A DNA stretch of 49,496 nucleotides, taken from positions 81,719-131,214 of the forward strand of contig NZ_JAHEOJ010000027.1 of assembly GCF_018595715.1 (NCBI RefSeq), given 5' to 3'. The stretch comes from Glaciecola sp. XM2 (GTDB lineage Bacteria; Pseudomonadota; Gammaproteobacteria; Enterobacterales; Alteromonadaceae). The position numbers and the translations under genes were made by a program. This document shows, one piece after another, positions 17,583 through 25,964 of the stretch. Under the pieces are notes generated by a model. That model did not search any database and had not been told where the DNA came from. It worked only from the letters and a program-made list of their open reading frames with translations. The stretch's first letter is position 1, and the number at the start of each line of letters is the position of its first letter.

Positions 17583-18944
17583 TTACGGCTCTCTTAAAAG
17601 GGTACGCATACTGTCTTCTAGCAGCGCAAGCATCTTCTTACCTGCAAGGGGTAAATTCTCTTCTTTTGCTTGTGGTACGGCTACTTGCGCTGCGATGGTA
17701 AACTCTCTACCGCCTTGAAAATGCGGCAAACAAACATGGGCTAACACTACATTTTCTGTGGTAGAGCGCGTTTCGCTTGGGCCCCAACCGATTTTTTGAA
17801 ATACGCGCCACTGTCCTTGAGTTTGCTCGTCTAATGTCTTTTTCACGTCGTTGGATTGACCATCGACCATGACATTTGCAATGGCCTGTTGGAGCATAGT
17901 AGAGATACCCAAAGTCATGCCTGCGAAGCGTTGGTCGGGATATGAATGACCAGTGCCATAGAGTAACGTTTCTACATCTTGAGCAAGCAAATTTGGATGT
18001 GCTGTCGCTCGGTCGCGCTGATGTACTGCTAAGCGTTTTAACCATTCGGCCTGAGCAAGTGTGGTCATCGGTTTATTTCCCGTCAAACCACAGGTGTCAC
18101 ACCGGTAAGGAAGGTACGCTGGGTCCTCAGATGCCTCAAGGTATGGCGTGATCAGCGCGCTTTTTTCAGTGTTTAACATGCTCCAAATAAGGTTTGATGG
18201 TTCGAATGCGACTGGGCCATATGCTCCCTTGAAATATATGTTGGGGTTGGAGAGTTTTAACCACTGGTCATAAAACAAACCTGTTAGGCGCTCTCTTCCT
18301 GCAACATTGGCAAAAAATGTGGCAAGGGCATTGGATTCACCTGACGCAGTGCCAAAATCCTCATAGCTGTTAATGCCCGTAATCATATCCGCAATATAGG
18401 TCTCACCGATGGTGGCTTGTGCGCCTAGGCCAAGCTCGCGTACTTTGGAAATCGCTCCGGTGTAGGCGAAAATTTTAGATGAACTCCACGGCTCATATAT
18501 TTCATCGTGAGAGTTGTCATTGCCTAAATATCGATATGCCATTTCGCCATTTTTATCAGCCATGTCGATAACAAAAACACGACCAGATTGGCTCGAAATA
18601 TCAAAATAATTGGGTTGCAAGGTAATACGCGACTCCCAACCATAATCAGCATAGTTCACTTGCGTTGAGGTTTTATACGCATCATTTGCGGGCCGCAACG
18701 AGCAGCCTTCCGATTTATCACTCTGATTGGCAGGAAGGGGCGGTATCGCTAACATAGTTTGCTGATAAAAGACTGCATGAGGAGGACTGTTCTGCGCTTG
18801 TTTGATGGTGTTGTCATCTTGAGTGCCCTCTTGATGTTGGCTACATCCTGATAAAGATACGACAAATATAGCAATGGCGGATGTTAAAGCGAAAGCTTTT
18901 ACGTGTTTTTGACCGAGCTTGCGTTTAAGATAATATGCACACAT
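17583..18944 (-). CDS. lipoprotein, serine-hydrolase of the penicillin-recognising type (unassigned)
   Basis: I do not recognise the family precisely. The protein (453 residues from the ATG; a TTG six codons upstream is possible) has a basic N-region, a hydrophobic helix and the lipobox LSGC, so it is an envelope lipoprotein. It has an SxxK-like tetrad S-S-S-K in PWSSSKIF and a late K-I-G-W-G in FQKIGWG, in the order of the active-site motifs of penicillin-binding proteins and beta-lactamases; a clear SxN motif was not found. A CDTC pair in the middle (near TCGLTG) may form a disulfide. It is the first gene of the minus-strand transcript and is one base from alr, so a D-Ala-releasing carboxypeptidase or endopeptidase is plausible. 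Confidence in the reaction is low. Confidence 0.6.
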   Translation of the reverse strand: MCAYYLKRKLGQKHVKAFALTSAIAIFVVSLSGCSQHQEGTQDDNTIKQAQNSPPHAVFYQQTMLAIPPLPANQSDKSEGCSLRPANDAYKTSTQVNYADYGWESRITLQPNYFDISSQSGRVFVIDMADKNGEMAYRYLGNDNSHDEIYEPWSSSKIFAYTGAISKVRELGLGAQATIGETYIADMITGINSYEDFGTASGESNALATFFANVAGRERLTGLFYDQWLKLSNPNIYFKGAYGPVAFEPSNLIWSMLNTEKSALITPYLEASEDPAYLPYRCDTCGLTGNKPMTTLAQAEWLKRLAVHQRDRATAHPNLLAQDVETLLYGTGHSYPDQRFAGMTLGISTMLQQAIANVMVDGQSNDVKKTLDEQTQGQWRVFQKIGWGPSETRSTTENVVLAHVCLPHFQGGREFTIAAQVAVPQAKEENLPLAGKKMLALLEDSMRTLLREP

Positions 18945-18979
18945 TCGCAGGAATGACCCCAAAAGCGTTAGAGTATGTA

Positions 18980-19008
18980 AATCATCCTATCTTACGTTTT
19001 ATTGTCAA
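18980..19008 (-). promoter_or_regulatory. candidate promoter of the peptidoglycan locus
   Basis: On the minus strand TTGACA (19008-19003) is followed after 17 bases by the weak box ATGATT. It lies in the 79-base gap between the lipoprotein start and the divergent kinase gene, and is the only consensus -35 there. The -10 is poor, so an activator may be needed. Confidence 0.35.
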
Positions 19009-19023
19009 TGGAAATTTTGTTTT

Positions 19024-19872
19024 ATGAGTGACTACATCATTGCAGTCGATGGCGGCGGTACAAAGTGTAACGTGGTGCTTTTTGACCAATCGGGCCGCGA
19101 GCTGGCGCAGAGTGTGACCGGACCTGCAAATGTATTTAGTGATTTTGACTTAGCGATACACTCCATTGAAACAGGGGTAGGTAATGTTCTTCAAGCAACA
19201 GGGCTTACGCCAGAGCAATGCATTTTAAGCGCAGCTTGCGCAGGTGCCGGCATGCCCGAGGCCTTGCATAAATTCAAAAGTTGGAAGCATCCATTTCAGC
19301 ATGCCTCAATCATCACCGACATTCATGCATCACTCATTGGCGCAAACAAAGGGCGGGATTGCGCGCTACTTATTGTAGGTACGGGGTCCTGTTTTGCGAG
19401 CCTTAAAAATTCACGGGTCACCACGTATGGAGGCCATGGCTTTTTATTGGGTGACATTGCCAGTGGTGCGTGGATTGGTAAATGTCTGATAAGTTGGTAC
19501 TTACAAACTTTGGATTGTATTTATCACGAGCCGAAGTTGGAACAAGCCATTGCTCAACGCTTTGGTAGTACAGCATCTGTCATCATTCAACACTTCTCGC
19601 GTGCAAACCCTCAGGAGTACGCTACCCTTGCTCCCTTAGTTTTTGAACATCAACATTCAAGCGAAGTGGCAAAGACAATACTTGCTGAGGGCGTGGGCTA
19701 TTTGTCTATGTTGCTTAAAAAAGCAGATGTCTCAAACGATTTTTGTTTTATTGATGGCGGTTTGTCAGAGCGCTATATCCCTTTGCTAGAAAAGCAGCTT
19801 GGACACAAACTACTAAAGCCTGCAGCTTCGGCCGAAATGGGTGCTTTCCTGTATGCTAAAAGTATTAAGTAA
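19024..19872 (+). CDS. BadF/BadG-type sugar kinase, MurK/glucosamine-kinase-like
   Basis: This 282-residue protein belongs to the BadF/BadG/BcrA/BcrD ASKHA ATPase family, which includes the N-acetylglucosamine kinases and MurK of Clostridium that phosphorylates MurNAc and GlcNAc at C6. It has the phosphate-1 loop VDGGGTKCNVVLFD, the adenosine segment VGTGS and the C-terminal FIDGGLSERYIPLL with AASAEMGAFLYA. It is divergent from the minus-strand peptidoglycan operon and shares its intergenic region. Because MurQ needs MurNAc-6-phosphate and no PTS gene is present, this is the likely kinase of the pathway. Glucosamine or GlcNAc specificity remains possible. Confidence 0.85.
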   Translation: MSDYIIAVDGGGTKCNVVLFDQSGRELAQSVTGPANVFSDFDLAIHSIETGVGNVLQATGLTPEQCILSAACAGAGMPEALHKFKSWKHPFQHASIITDIHASLIGANKGRDCALLIVGTGSCFASLKNSRVTTYGGHGFLLGDIASGAWIGKCLISWYLQTLDCIYHEPKLEQAIAQRFGSTASVIIQHFSRANPQEYATLAPLVFEHQHSSEVAKTILAEGVGYLSMLLKKADVSNDFCFIDGGLSERYIPLLEKQLGHKLLKPAASAEMGAFLYAKSIK

Positions 19873-19879
19873 GTACACA

Positions 19880-20218
19880 CTACTGCTTTTGTAGTTTCAC
19901 TACCTTAGATTTCAACATCATCACCCCAGCGCCATCCACTTTACAATCGATATCATGGTCGCCCTCAACAATTCTGTTTATTTTTGCTTTCGTTCCTATT
20001 TTGAGGACCTGCGAGGAGCCTTTTACTTTTAGGTCTTTAACCAAAGTAACGCTGTCCCCCTCATAGATAAGGTTTCCGACCGCATCTTTAAGCGACAACC
20101 TTTGAGGCTCTAAATCACTTTGCTGCCATTCGTGCCCGCACTGAGGGCAAATTAACAGTGTTTGATCTTCATACGTATAATCGGCCTTGCACTGTGGGCA
20201 AGGAGGGAGGTTTGACAT
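19880..20218 (-). CDS. PhnA/YjdM-family zinc-ribbon protein
   Basis: This 112-residue protein matches YjdM (formerly PhnA). It has an N-terminal zinc ribbon with two CPQC knuckles (CPQCKAD and CPQCGHEW) and a C-terminal beta-barrel domain ([20 protein letters not shown]). The family was named for its position near phosphonate genes, but a phosphonatase activity is not supported in general and its function is unknown. It is convergent with the sugar kinase, seven bases apart, so it is not part of the peptidoglycan operon. Confidence 0.92.
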   Translation of the reverse strand: MSNLPPCPQCKADYTYEDQTLLICPQCGHEWQQSDLEPQRLSLKDAVGNLIYEGDSVTLVKDLKVKGSSQVLKIGTKAKINRIVEGDHDIDCKVDGAGVMMLKSKVVKLQKQ

Positions 20219-20297
20219 AAAAAGCTTGCCTCAATGAATTCGCGTGTACTTAGTTTATCAGGCTTTTATATTTCAAACGACCAGTGAGGAGTTTACA

Positions 20298-20318
20298 ATG
20301 GCTAAGATTAAGGTATAA
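20298..20318 (+). other. six-codon minigene MAKIKV with a strong ribosome site
   Basis: GAGGAG (20286-20291) is six bases before an ATG that reads M-A-K-I-K-V and then TAA. It is either a leader peptide for the downstream M16 gene or the leftover 5' end of a lost gene; the reading frame does not continue after the stop in a recognisable way. Too short to be certain it is translated. Confidence 0.25.
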
Positions 20319-20353
20319 GGTTCTCAGTACTTGTGCTCAGTGACTAATTTGCA

Positions 20354-20391
20354 AAGTGTGAGTCACACTTGAGTTGCATACCTTATATACT
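20354..20391 (+). promoter_or_regulatory. operator palindrome and promoter of the M16 peptidase gene
   Basis: AAGTGTGA-G-TCACACTT (20354-20370) is a perfect 17-base palindrome. A -10 box TATACT (20386-20391) lies just downstream, so the palindrome covers the -35 region of that promoter and could be a repressor or activator site. It resembles CRP half sites TGTGA/TCACA but the spacer is one base instead of six, so it is not a normal CRP site. The arms TAAGGTAT (20309-20316) and ATACCTTA (20378-20385) flank it as an outer inverted repeat. Confidence 0.4.
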
Positions 20392-20419
20392 CAGCTTGCC
20401 GTTAACTAAAGGATACAAA

Positions 20420-23290
20420 GTGAAAATACATATTTCATTCGTTGCTCTCTTCGCTGTGCTTTTTATAGGCGCATGCACCCCTCCTAAAGAGCTTGGCGAT
20501 CAGCAAGCCGCTGAGCCGGTTCAAAAAACGCTCGAAGTAGATGTTGAAAAGTTTACTTTGGATAACGGCTTGGAGGTTGTCTTTCATAAGGACGATTCAG
20601 ACCCGGTTACCGCGGTAGCTTTAATGTTCCATGTAGGTTCAGCGCGTGAAATAGAAAACAGAACAGGGTTTGCGCATTTGTTCGAACATCTGCTGTTTTT
20701 GGAGTCTGAAAACTTAGGTAAAGGTGGATTAGATGCCATGAGCAGCCGCATTGGAGGCTCTGGCGCTAATGGTTCAACGAGCCGTGACCGCACTGACTAT
20801 TTTCAAACCGTACCAAATGATGCCTTAGAAAAGATGATTTGGGCCGAAGCCGACAAGCTAGGCTTTTTCATCAATACAGTGACCGAAGCGGTACTAGAAA
20901 AAGAAAAGCAGGTTGTCAAAAATGAAAAGCGACAAGGGGTTGATAATGCACCTTACGGGCATGCAAATTATGTGGTTGGTAAGAACTTATATCCCAGTAA
21001 CCATCCATACAATTGGCAAGTCATCGGCTCTCTAGAAGATTTGCAAAGTGCGACCTTAGACGATGTAAAAGAGTTTTATCGTAAGTGGTATGTGCCAAAC
21101 AATGCGACCTTGGTGATTGCGGGTGACTTTGATTCTGAACAAGCAAAAGCTTGGGTAAGTAAGTATTTTAGTGAAATACCCAGAGGGGATGAGATCACGC
21201 CACTGCCCAAGATGCCGGTAGAACTTGAGAGCTCTAAGTCCTTATTTCACGAAGATAATTTTGCTCGTTTACCTGAGTTAAGACTTACGTGGCCGACGGT
21301 GGAAATCTATCATCCTGATAGCTACCCGTTACAAGTGCTTTCACAACTTTTAAGCAGTGGTAAAAAAGCCCCGTTAAACTCAGTGTTAACTGAGCAAGAA
21401 CAACTATCATCGACCATCTTTATGTTCGACCGTAATAATGAAATTGCCGGTGAAAAAACCTTATTGATTCGTGCTTTCCCAGGCACAGATTTAGATGAAG
21501 TGTATGCAGCGGTCAATACCGCATTCACTAAATTCGAAACCGAAAGTTTCACGCAAGCCGATTTAGATCGCATCAAAGCGGGCATCGAAACCAGCTTTTA
21601 TAATAATCTGTCGAGTGTTTTAGGAAAAGCGATACAACTAGCAGAGTATAATATCTTTGCTGGCGACCCTAGCTTCATAAATCAAGACATTGCAAACGTG
21701 TTAGCGGTAAGCAAAGAAGATGTATTGCGTGTGTACAATGCCTATATAAAAGGCAAGCCATATGTTGCGACTAGCTTCGTCCCTAAAGGAGAGGTTGAGT
21801 TGGCGCTTGAAGGAGCATCGGTAGCGCAAGTCACCGAAGAAGAAATTGTACAAGGTGTGGCGCAAGAAGAGTTTTTGCTGCCTGAATCAACTGAATACGC
21901 TAGAACGCCGTCTAGCTTTGACCGCAGCGTGGAGCCTCCATATGGTCCTGCAGCCCAAGTAAAAGTTCCTACTACGTGGCAAGCCCAAAAAGCTAATCAA
22001 ATGGGCGTTTATGGTATTGAAACCTTTGAGCTGCCGCTCGTGCAGTTTCGTTTAGAAATAGACGGTGGCCTGATGATGGAGTCCACCGAAAAGGCCGGCG
22101 TAGCTAACTTGCTTGCAGAGCTCATGATGAAAGGAACGGCGAGTAAAACAGCCGAACAACTGGAAGAAGCGATTGATATGCTCGGCGCCTCTATTTCGGT
22201 AAGTGCGAGTCAAGATACGATGAGTATCAGCGGCAACACGTTAGCAAAAAACTATCAAGCAACCTTGGACTTGGTAGAGGAAATACTGCTTTCTCCTAGG
22301 TGGGATGAACAAGAATTTGCGCTTGCTAAGCAAAGTGTATTGAGCAACCTTGCTCAGCAGTCTGCAAACCCAAATGCCATTGCTAATGCGCAATTCAATA
22401 AACTGCTCTACGGGAGTGAAAATATCCTCTCTTATAGCGTGTTAGGTAGCACAGATACCGTGGCCAATATTACCTTAGGAGACCTTAAGGAATACTACGA
22501 AAGGCACCTTGCGCCGGAGTTAGCCGATTTCCATATTGTTGGCGCAGTGACACAAGATACCGTTATGGCATCACTTGACGACCTAGCGACTAAATGGACC
22601 GTAAGGGATGCAAAACTACCTGTGTTTACAAAGCCAGCCCCAATTGAAGCCTCGCAAGTCTATTTTTATGACGTACCGGGAGCTAAACAATCAGTTATCC
22701 GTTTTGGTTACTTAGCATTGGCAGAGACTGATACAGATTTCTATCCTGCTGAGGTAATGAACTACATTTTAGGTGGCGGCGGGTTTGCGTCTCGGCTAAC
22801 GCAACAGTTGCGCGAAGGCAAGGGCTACACGTATGGCATTCGCTCTTCATTTTCCGGAACGCAGCTTCCAGGGCCATTTGTCATTGGTAGCAATATTCGC
22901 ACAAATGTTACCTATGAAGCGGCTGAACTGATTAAGTCTATTTTGAGTGAGTATCCGGCAACCTTCTCAGAACAAGACTTGCAAACAACCAAAAGCTTTT
23001 TATTAAAAAGTAACGCGCGCCGTTTTGAAACCCTCGGTGCGAAGTTAAGTATGCTAAAGAACATTAGCGATTATCGTTGGACTGCTGACTATGTTTCGAA
23101 GCGAGAAGCGATTGTAAAAGAAATCACCTTAGATGAAATTAGCGCATTGGCTGGTGAGTATGTCAACCCTAACAAGATGCTCTACCTTGTGGTTGGGGAT
23201 GCACAGACGCAACTAAGCCGACTTGAAGCATTGGGTTTTGGTGCCCCGATTTTGTTAAATCCAAACGATGATGCCCAAGTAGCCCAATAG
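20420..23290 (+). CDS. M16-family (insulinase/pitrilysin-like) zinc peptidase lipoprotein
   Basis: This 956-residue protein is a two-domain M16 peptidase anchored as a lipoprotein. The GTG start was chosen because AAAGGA lies seven bases upstream and it gives a normal signal with lipobox FIGAC; an upstream in-frame codon would add 17 residues that spoil it. The first M16 domain (after about residue 40) carries the inverted zinc motif HLFEH followed by the distal glutamate region EKEKQVVKNEK. The C-terminal M16 domain has no HxxEH but has the GLTYGIRS-like RxxxY partner segment (YTYGIRSSFSG). The enzyme likely degrades peptides at the inner face of the envelope. It has its own promoter candidate and terminator. 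Substrate is unknown. Confidence 0.92.
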   Translation: MKIHISFVALFAVLFIGACTPPKELGDQQAAEPVQKTLEVDVEKFTLDNGLEVVFHKDDSDPVTAVALMFHVGSAREIENRTGFAHLFEHLLFLESENLGKGGLDAMSSRIGGSGANGSTSRDRTDYFQTVPNDALEKMIWAEADKLGFFINTVTEAVLEKEKQVVKNEKRQGVDNAPYGHANYVVGKNLYPSNHPYNWQVIGSLEDLQSATLDDVKEFYRKWYVPNNATLVIAGDFDSEQAKAWVSKYFSEIPRGDEITPLPKMPVELESSKSLFHEDNFARLPELRLTWPTVEIYHPDSYPLQVLSQLLSSGKKAPLNSVLTEQEQLSSTIFMFDRNNEIAGEKTLLIRAFPGTDLDEVYAAVNTAFTKFETESFTQADLDRIKAGIETSFYNNLSSVLGKAIQLAEYNIFAGDPSFINQDIANVLAVSKEDVLRVYNAYIKGKPYVATSFVPKGEVELALEGASVAQVTEEEIVQGVAQEEFLLPESTEYARTPSSFDRSVEPPYGPAAQVKVPTTWQAQKANQMGVYGIETFELPLVQFRLEIDGGLMMESTEKAGVANLLAELMMKGTASKTAEQLEEAIDMLGASISVSASQDTMSISGNTLAKNYQATLDLVEEILLSPRWDEQEFALAKQSVLSNLAQQSANPNAIANAQFNKLLYGSENILSYSVLGSTDTVANITLGDLKEYYERHLAPELADFHIVGAVTQDTVMASLDDLATKWTVRDAKLPVFTKPAPIEASQVYFYDVPGAKQSVIRFGYLALAETDTDFYPAEVMNYILGGGGFASRLTQQLREGKGYTYGIRSSFSGTQLPGPFVIGSNIRTNVTYEAAELIKSILSEYPATFSEQDLQTTKSFLLKSNARRFETLGAKLSMLKNISDYRWTADYVSKREAIVKEITLDEISALAGEYVNPNKMLYLVVGDAQTQLSRLEALGFGAPILLNPNDDAQVAQ

Positions 23291-23313
23291 CGTGAATTGA
23301 CTCCCCCAAATAC

Positions 23314-23343
23314 AAAGCCTACTCATCGCAGTAGGCTTTTTTT
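23314..23343 (+). terminator. rho-independent terminator of the M16 gene
   Basis: AAAGCCTACT (23314-23323) pairs with AGTAGGCTTT (23330-23339) around a six-base loop and is followed by a T run. It sits 24 bases after the stop codon. Confidence 0.9.
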
Positions 23344-23420
23344 GAGTTAAATGGAATTGTTCGAAACAGCATGGGAGAGTTGCGGTACACTAACAGAAAT
23401 TTACATAGGTCCTTATTTAT

Positions 23421-23681
23421 ATGAAACTGCTTATTCGCAATATATCAAGAGATACCACTGAGTCCGCTTTAAATGAATTGTTTAGCGAGTTTGGTGCTGT
23501 TCAATCGTGTAATCTTGTTATGGATAAACAAACAGGAAAGTCAAAAGGGTTCGCGTTTGTAGAAATGCCCAAAGGTGGTGAAGCGAAAGTTGCGATGTCC
23601 AAATTAAACAATACAACCTTAGATGGCGCTGTATTACGCGTGAAAAAAGCAGAGCAAAAGCCCAATGACGCAAAACAATGA
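23421..23681 (+). CDS. RRM-type RNA-binding protein
   Basis: This 86-residue protein is a single RNA-recognition motif of the bacterial glycine-poor type. RNP2 (LLIRNI, residues 3-8) and RNP1 (KGFAFVEM, residues 42-49) are intact, giving the beta1 and beta3 strands with aromatic RNA-stacking residues. Bacterial RRM proteins are often induced by cold or involved in RNA chaperoning; no direct evidence for this is in the sequence. It overlaps the VF530 gene by 17 bases, so the two probably form one transcript. Confidence 0.9.
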   Translation: MKLLIRNISRDTTESALNELFSEFGAVQSCNLVMDKQTGKSKGFAFVEMPKGGEAKVAMSKLNNTTLDGAVLRVKKAEQKPNDAKQ

Positions 23682-23922
23682 TATGGCAAACGACAACGAA
23701 GCCAGCAAAAACAAAGATCCTTTGCACGGCATTACCCTGCAACGCATAGTCGAGGATCTTGTTGAACACTATGGCTTTGAAGAGCTTGGCATGCGCATTA
23801 ACATACGCTGTTTTACGCATGATCCCAGCGTTAAATCTAGCCTGAAGTTTCTGCGTAAAACCCCATGGGCGCGCGCAAAGGTAGAAAAGCTATATATCTT
23901 TACAAAGCAGCTCGGCGACTAA
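23665..23922 (+). CDS. VF530-type (DUF2132) DNA-binding protein
   Basis: This 85-residue protein matches the VF530 family (DUF2132), a small helical fold seen in marine gammaproteobacteria and reported to bind DNA. The conserved core is [24 protein letters not shown] followed by [33 protein letters not shown]. The start could be the ATG six codons in (MANDNEAS), since neither has a strong ribosome site; the longer form overlaps the RRM gene. Function in the cell is unknown. Confidence 0.88.
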   Translation: MTQNNDMANDNEASKNKDPLHGITLQRIVEDLVEHYGFEELGMRINIRCFTHDPSVKSSLKFLRKTPWARAKVEKLYIFTKQLGD

Positions 23923-23959
23923 TTGCTAGAGTGGTAAATACCCTGCTTGCAAAAGAGCA

Positions 23960-24133
23960 ATGACAATGACCTCCTTTAAGCGCTTTCTCGCCATCTTTAT
24001 TTGTTTAGCCCTAGCCATAATATGTTTCCGTTTAGGTGTCAGTTATGCGGCTATGCCGCTCATGGTGCTTGCTGGTGTGTTCGAAGTTGCATTTTGGGTA
24101 TACGCATTCAAACGAAAAAAGCCAAAGCGCTGA
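23960..24133 (+). CDS. small membrane protein, unrecognised
   Basis: A 57-codon reading frame follows the VF530 gene. It starts MTMTSFKRF, has two hydrophobic segments (about residues 9-23 and 29-50) and ends with a basic tail (FKRKKPKR), the positive-inside pattern of a small two-helix inner-membrane protein. AAGAG is a few bases upstream of the ATG. A second ATG two codons later is also possible. No family is recognised, and it may share the transcript of the RRM-VF530 pair. Confidence 0.5.
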   Translation: MTMTSFKRFLAIFICLALAIICFRLGVSYAAMPLMVLAGVFEVAFWVYAFKRKKPKR

Positions 24134-24225
24134 TATGGGGTACAAGGTACTCGGCTTTTAAAACGTTTTCAGCCATGTCATAGTGACACTAACAGCTTAT
24201 TTATTTGAAACGAGTGACTCTGCAT

Positions 24226-25395
24226 ATGTTAAGCCATTGGCAAGATATTCTATTACTAGATTCACAGCTTACCGAAGAAGAGCGCATGGTTGCGACCAGC
24301 GCGAGAGAGTTTGCACAAAGCGAGCTTTTTCCCACTATCCTGTTGGCCAACCGCAACGAACATTTTGACACCAGCATCATGACTAAAATGGGAAAAGCGG
24401 GGCTGCTCGGCTCTACCATTAATGGATATGGATGCGCGGGAGTGAATTATGTTTCATACGGGCTTATTGCGCGAGAAATAGAGCGAGTAGACAGTGGTTA
24501 CCGAAGCGCGATGAGCGTGCAATCCTCTCTAGTGATGCATCCGATTAATGCCTTTGGAAGCGAGGCACAAAAAGCACACTTTTTACCTAAACTGGCAAGT
24601 GGCGAGTGGATTGGTTGTTTTGGTTTAACTGAGCCCGATGCTGGCTCAGACCCTGCCGGCATGCTAACCACCGCGACAGAAACCGACGATGGATTTTTGC
24701 TCAATGGCAGCAAAATGTGGATCACAAACTCACCTATCGCAGACGTTTTTATCGTTTGGGCAAAGCTTGCTAGCAACCAAGAAATAAGAGGCTTTATCTT
24801 AGAGCGAGGGATGCCTGGGTTATCCACACCTAAAATAGTCGGAAAACAATCTTTAAAAGCATCCATCACCGGCGAGATTGTGATGCAGGATGTCAGCGTG
24901 CCAAAAACCGCAATGCTGCCGAATGTAAAGGGACTAAAGGGACCTTTTAGTTGTTTAAACATGGCTCGCTATGGCATCAGCTGGGGAGTGATGGGCGCCG
25001 CAGAATTCTGTTGGCATAAAGCGAGAGAATATGGGTTGGAACGTAAGCAATTTAATAGGCCGCTTGCGCAAACACAGTTATATCAGACCAAACTTGCTGA
25101 TATGCAGACTGATATTGCACTTGGTTTGCAAGGAGCATTAAGACTCGGGCGACTGATAGATGAGCAGAGCATGGATCCGGCGATGATATCTATGATGAAG
25201 CGCAACAACTGCTCAAAAGCGCTGGATATTGCGCGAAAGGCGAGAGACATGCATGGCGGCAACGGCATCAGTGATGAGTTTCATGTTATCCGGCATATGA
25301 TCAATCTAGAAACGGTTAATACCTATGAAGGTACCTACGATATCCATGGCTTGATTATGGGGCGCGCTCAAACTGGCCTTCAAGCGTTCTTTTAA
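24226..25395 (+). CDS. glutaryl-CoA dehydrogenase-like acyl-CoA dehydrogenase
   Basis: This 389-residue flavoprotein has the acyl-CoA dehydrogenase fold and is closest to glutaryl-CoA dehydrogenase, which oxidises and decarboxylates glutaryl-CoA to crotonyl-CoA in lysine and tryptophan breakdown. Blocks seen are [17 protein letters not shown] for [19 protein letters not shown], the catalytic glutamate in [17 protein letters not shown], and [19 protein letters not shown]. The ATG ([15 protein letters not shown]) was preferred to a TTG seven codons upstream. It overlaps the convergent thioredoxin-like gene by four bases at the 3' end. The exact substrate is inferred from family similarity. Confidence 0.88.
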   Translation: MLSHWQDILLLDSQLTEEERMVATSAREFAQSELFPTILLANRNEHFDTSIMTKMGKAGLLGSTINGYGCAGVNYVSYGLIAREIERVDSGYRSAMSVQSSLVMHPINAFGSEAQKAHFLPKLASGEWIGCFGLTEPDAGSDPAGMLTTATETDDGFLLNGSKMWITNSPIADVFIVWAKLASNQEIRGFILERGMPGLSTPKIVGKQSLKASITGEIVMQDVSVPKTAMLPNVKGLKGPFSCLNMARYGISWGVMGAAEFCWHKAREYGLERKQFNRPLAQTQLYQTKLADMQTDIALGLQGALRLGRLIDEQSMDPAMISMMKRNNCSKALDIARKARDMHGGNGISDEFHVIRHMINLETVNTYEGTYDIHGLIMGRAQTGLQAFF

Positions 25396-25877
25396 TTTCC
25401 TGTAATATCCGCAACGGGTCGTGAATATGCATGAACGACCTTTTGCAAGTTAGCATTGTATGCTTGTGCATCGAAGGTCAAAGGCATTTCAGTCATTCGC
25501 TGGCCGTCTTGGTCAAACACTAACACGCGTGGGAAGCCTGTTAATCCATATTGTTTGGCGAACATTTCACCTTGAGCGCTATCGTGTTCAATTTTCACCA
25601 ACACAAAGTGGGAATCAATGGTTTCAGCCACCTTTAGGTCAGCGTAAATTTGACTGTCGAGTTTGCGACAGCTCGGACACCAAATCGCGGAATAATCTGC
25701 AATGATTAATTTATTGTGTGCCTTTGCTTGGTCAAGACCTACCTGAAGGGTGTGTACTTCGATCGGAATATTAGCGCGTGCCTGTTCGCCAAGATACGAT
25801 TGCACAAAGCGATTGCCAAAGTAAATCAGTGAAAAAACAAGAAGGGCTGAGCCCGGTTTGATTAAGAAGCTTTTCAT
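25392..25877 (-). CDS. membrane-anchored thioredoxin-like protein with CPSC site
   Basis: This 161-residue protein has an N-terminal uncleaved hydrophobic anchor (about 9-20) and a thioredoxin fold facing the periplasm. The active site is [10 protein letters not shown] (C67, C70), with the cis-proline segment [15 protein letters not shown]. It resembles DsbD-gamma/thioredoxin_7-type proteins that reduce or transfer disulfides in the envelope. It is convergent with the acyl-CoA dehydrogenase gene and upstream of no obvious partner; the electron donor is unknown. Confidence 0.85.
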   Translation of the reverse strand: MKSFLIKPGSALLVFSLIYFGNRFVQSYLGEQARANIPIEVHTLQVGLDQAKAHNKLIIADYSAIWCPSCRKLDSQIYADLKVAETIDSHFVLVKIEHDSAQGEMFAKQYGLTGFPRVLVFDQDGQRMTEMPLTFDAQAYNANLQKVVHAYSRPVADITGN

Positions 25878-25964
25878 ACTTGCACGTCATTTATTATCCT
25901 TGCGAATAAAGACCTGCTAAGCGGCAGAAATCTTACAATATCCACCGCGTTTATCACGTATTGT

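Noticed and set aside
20354-20370. CRP site before the M16 gene
   Set aside because: TGTGA and TCACA are separated by one base; CRP requires six.
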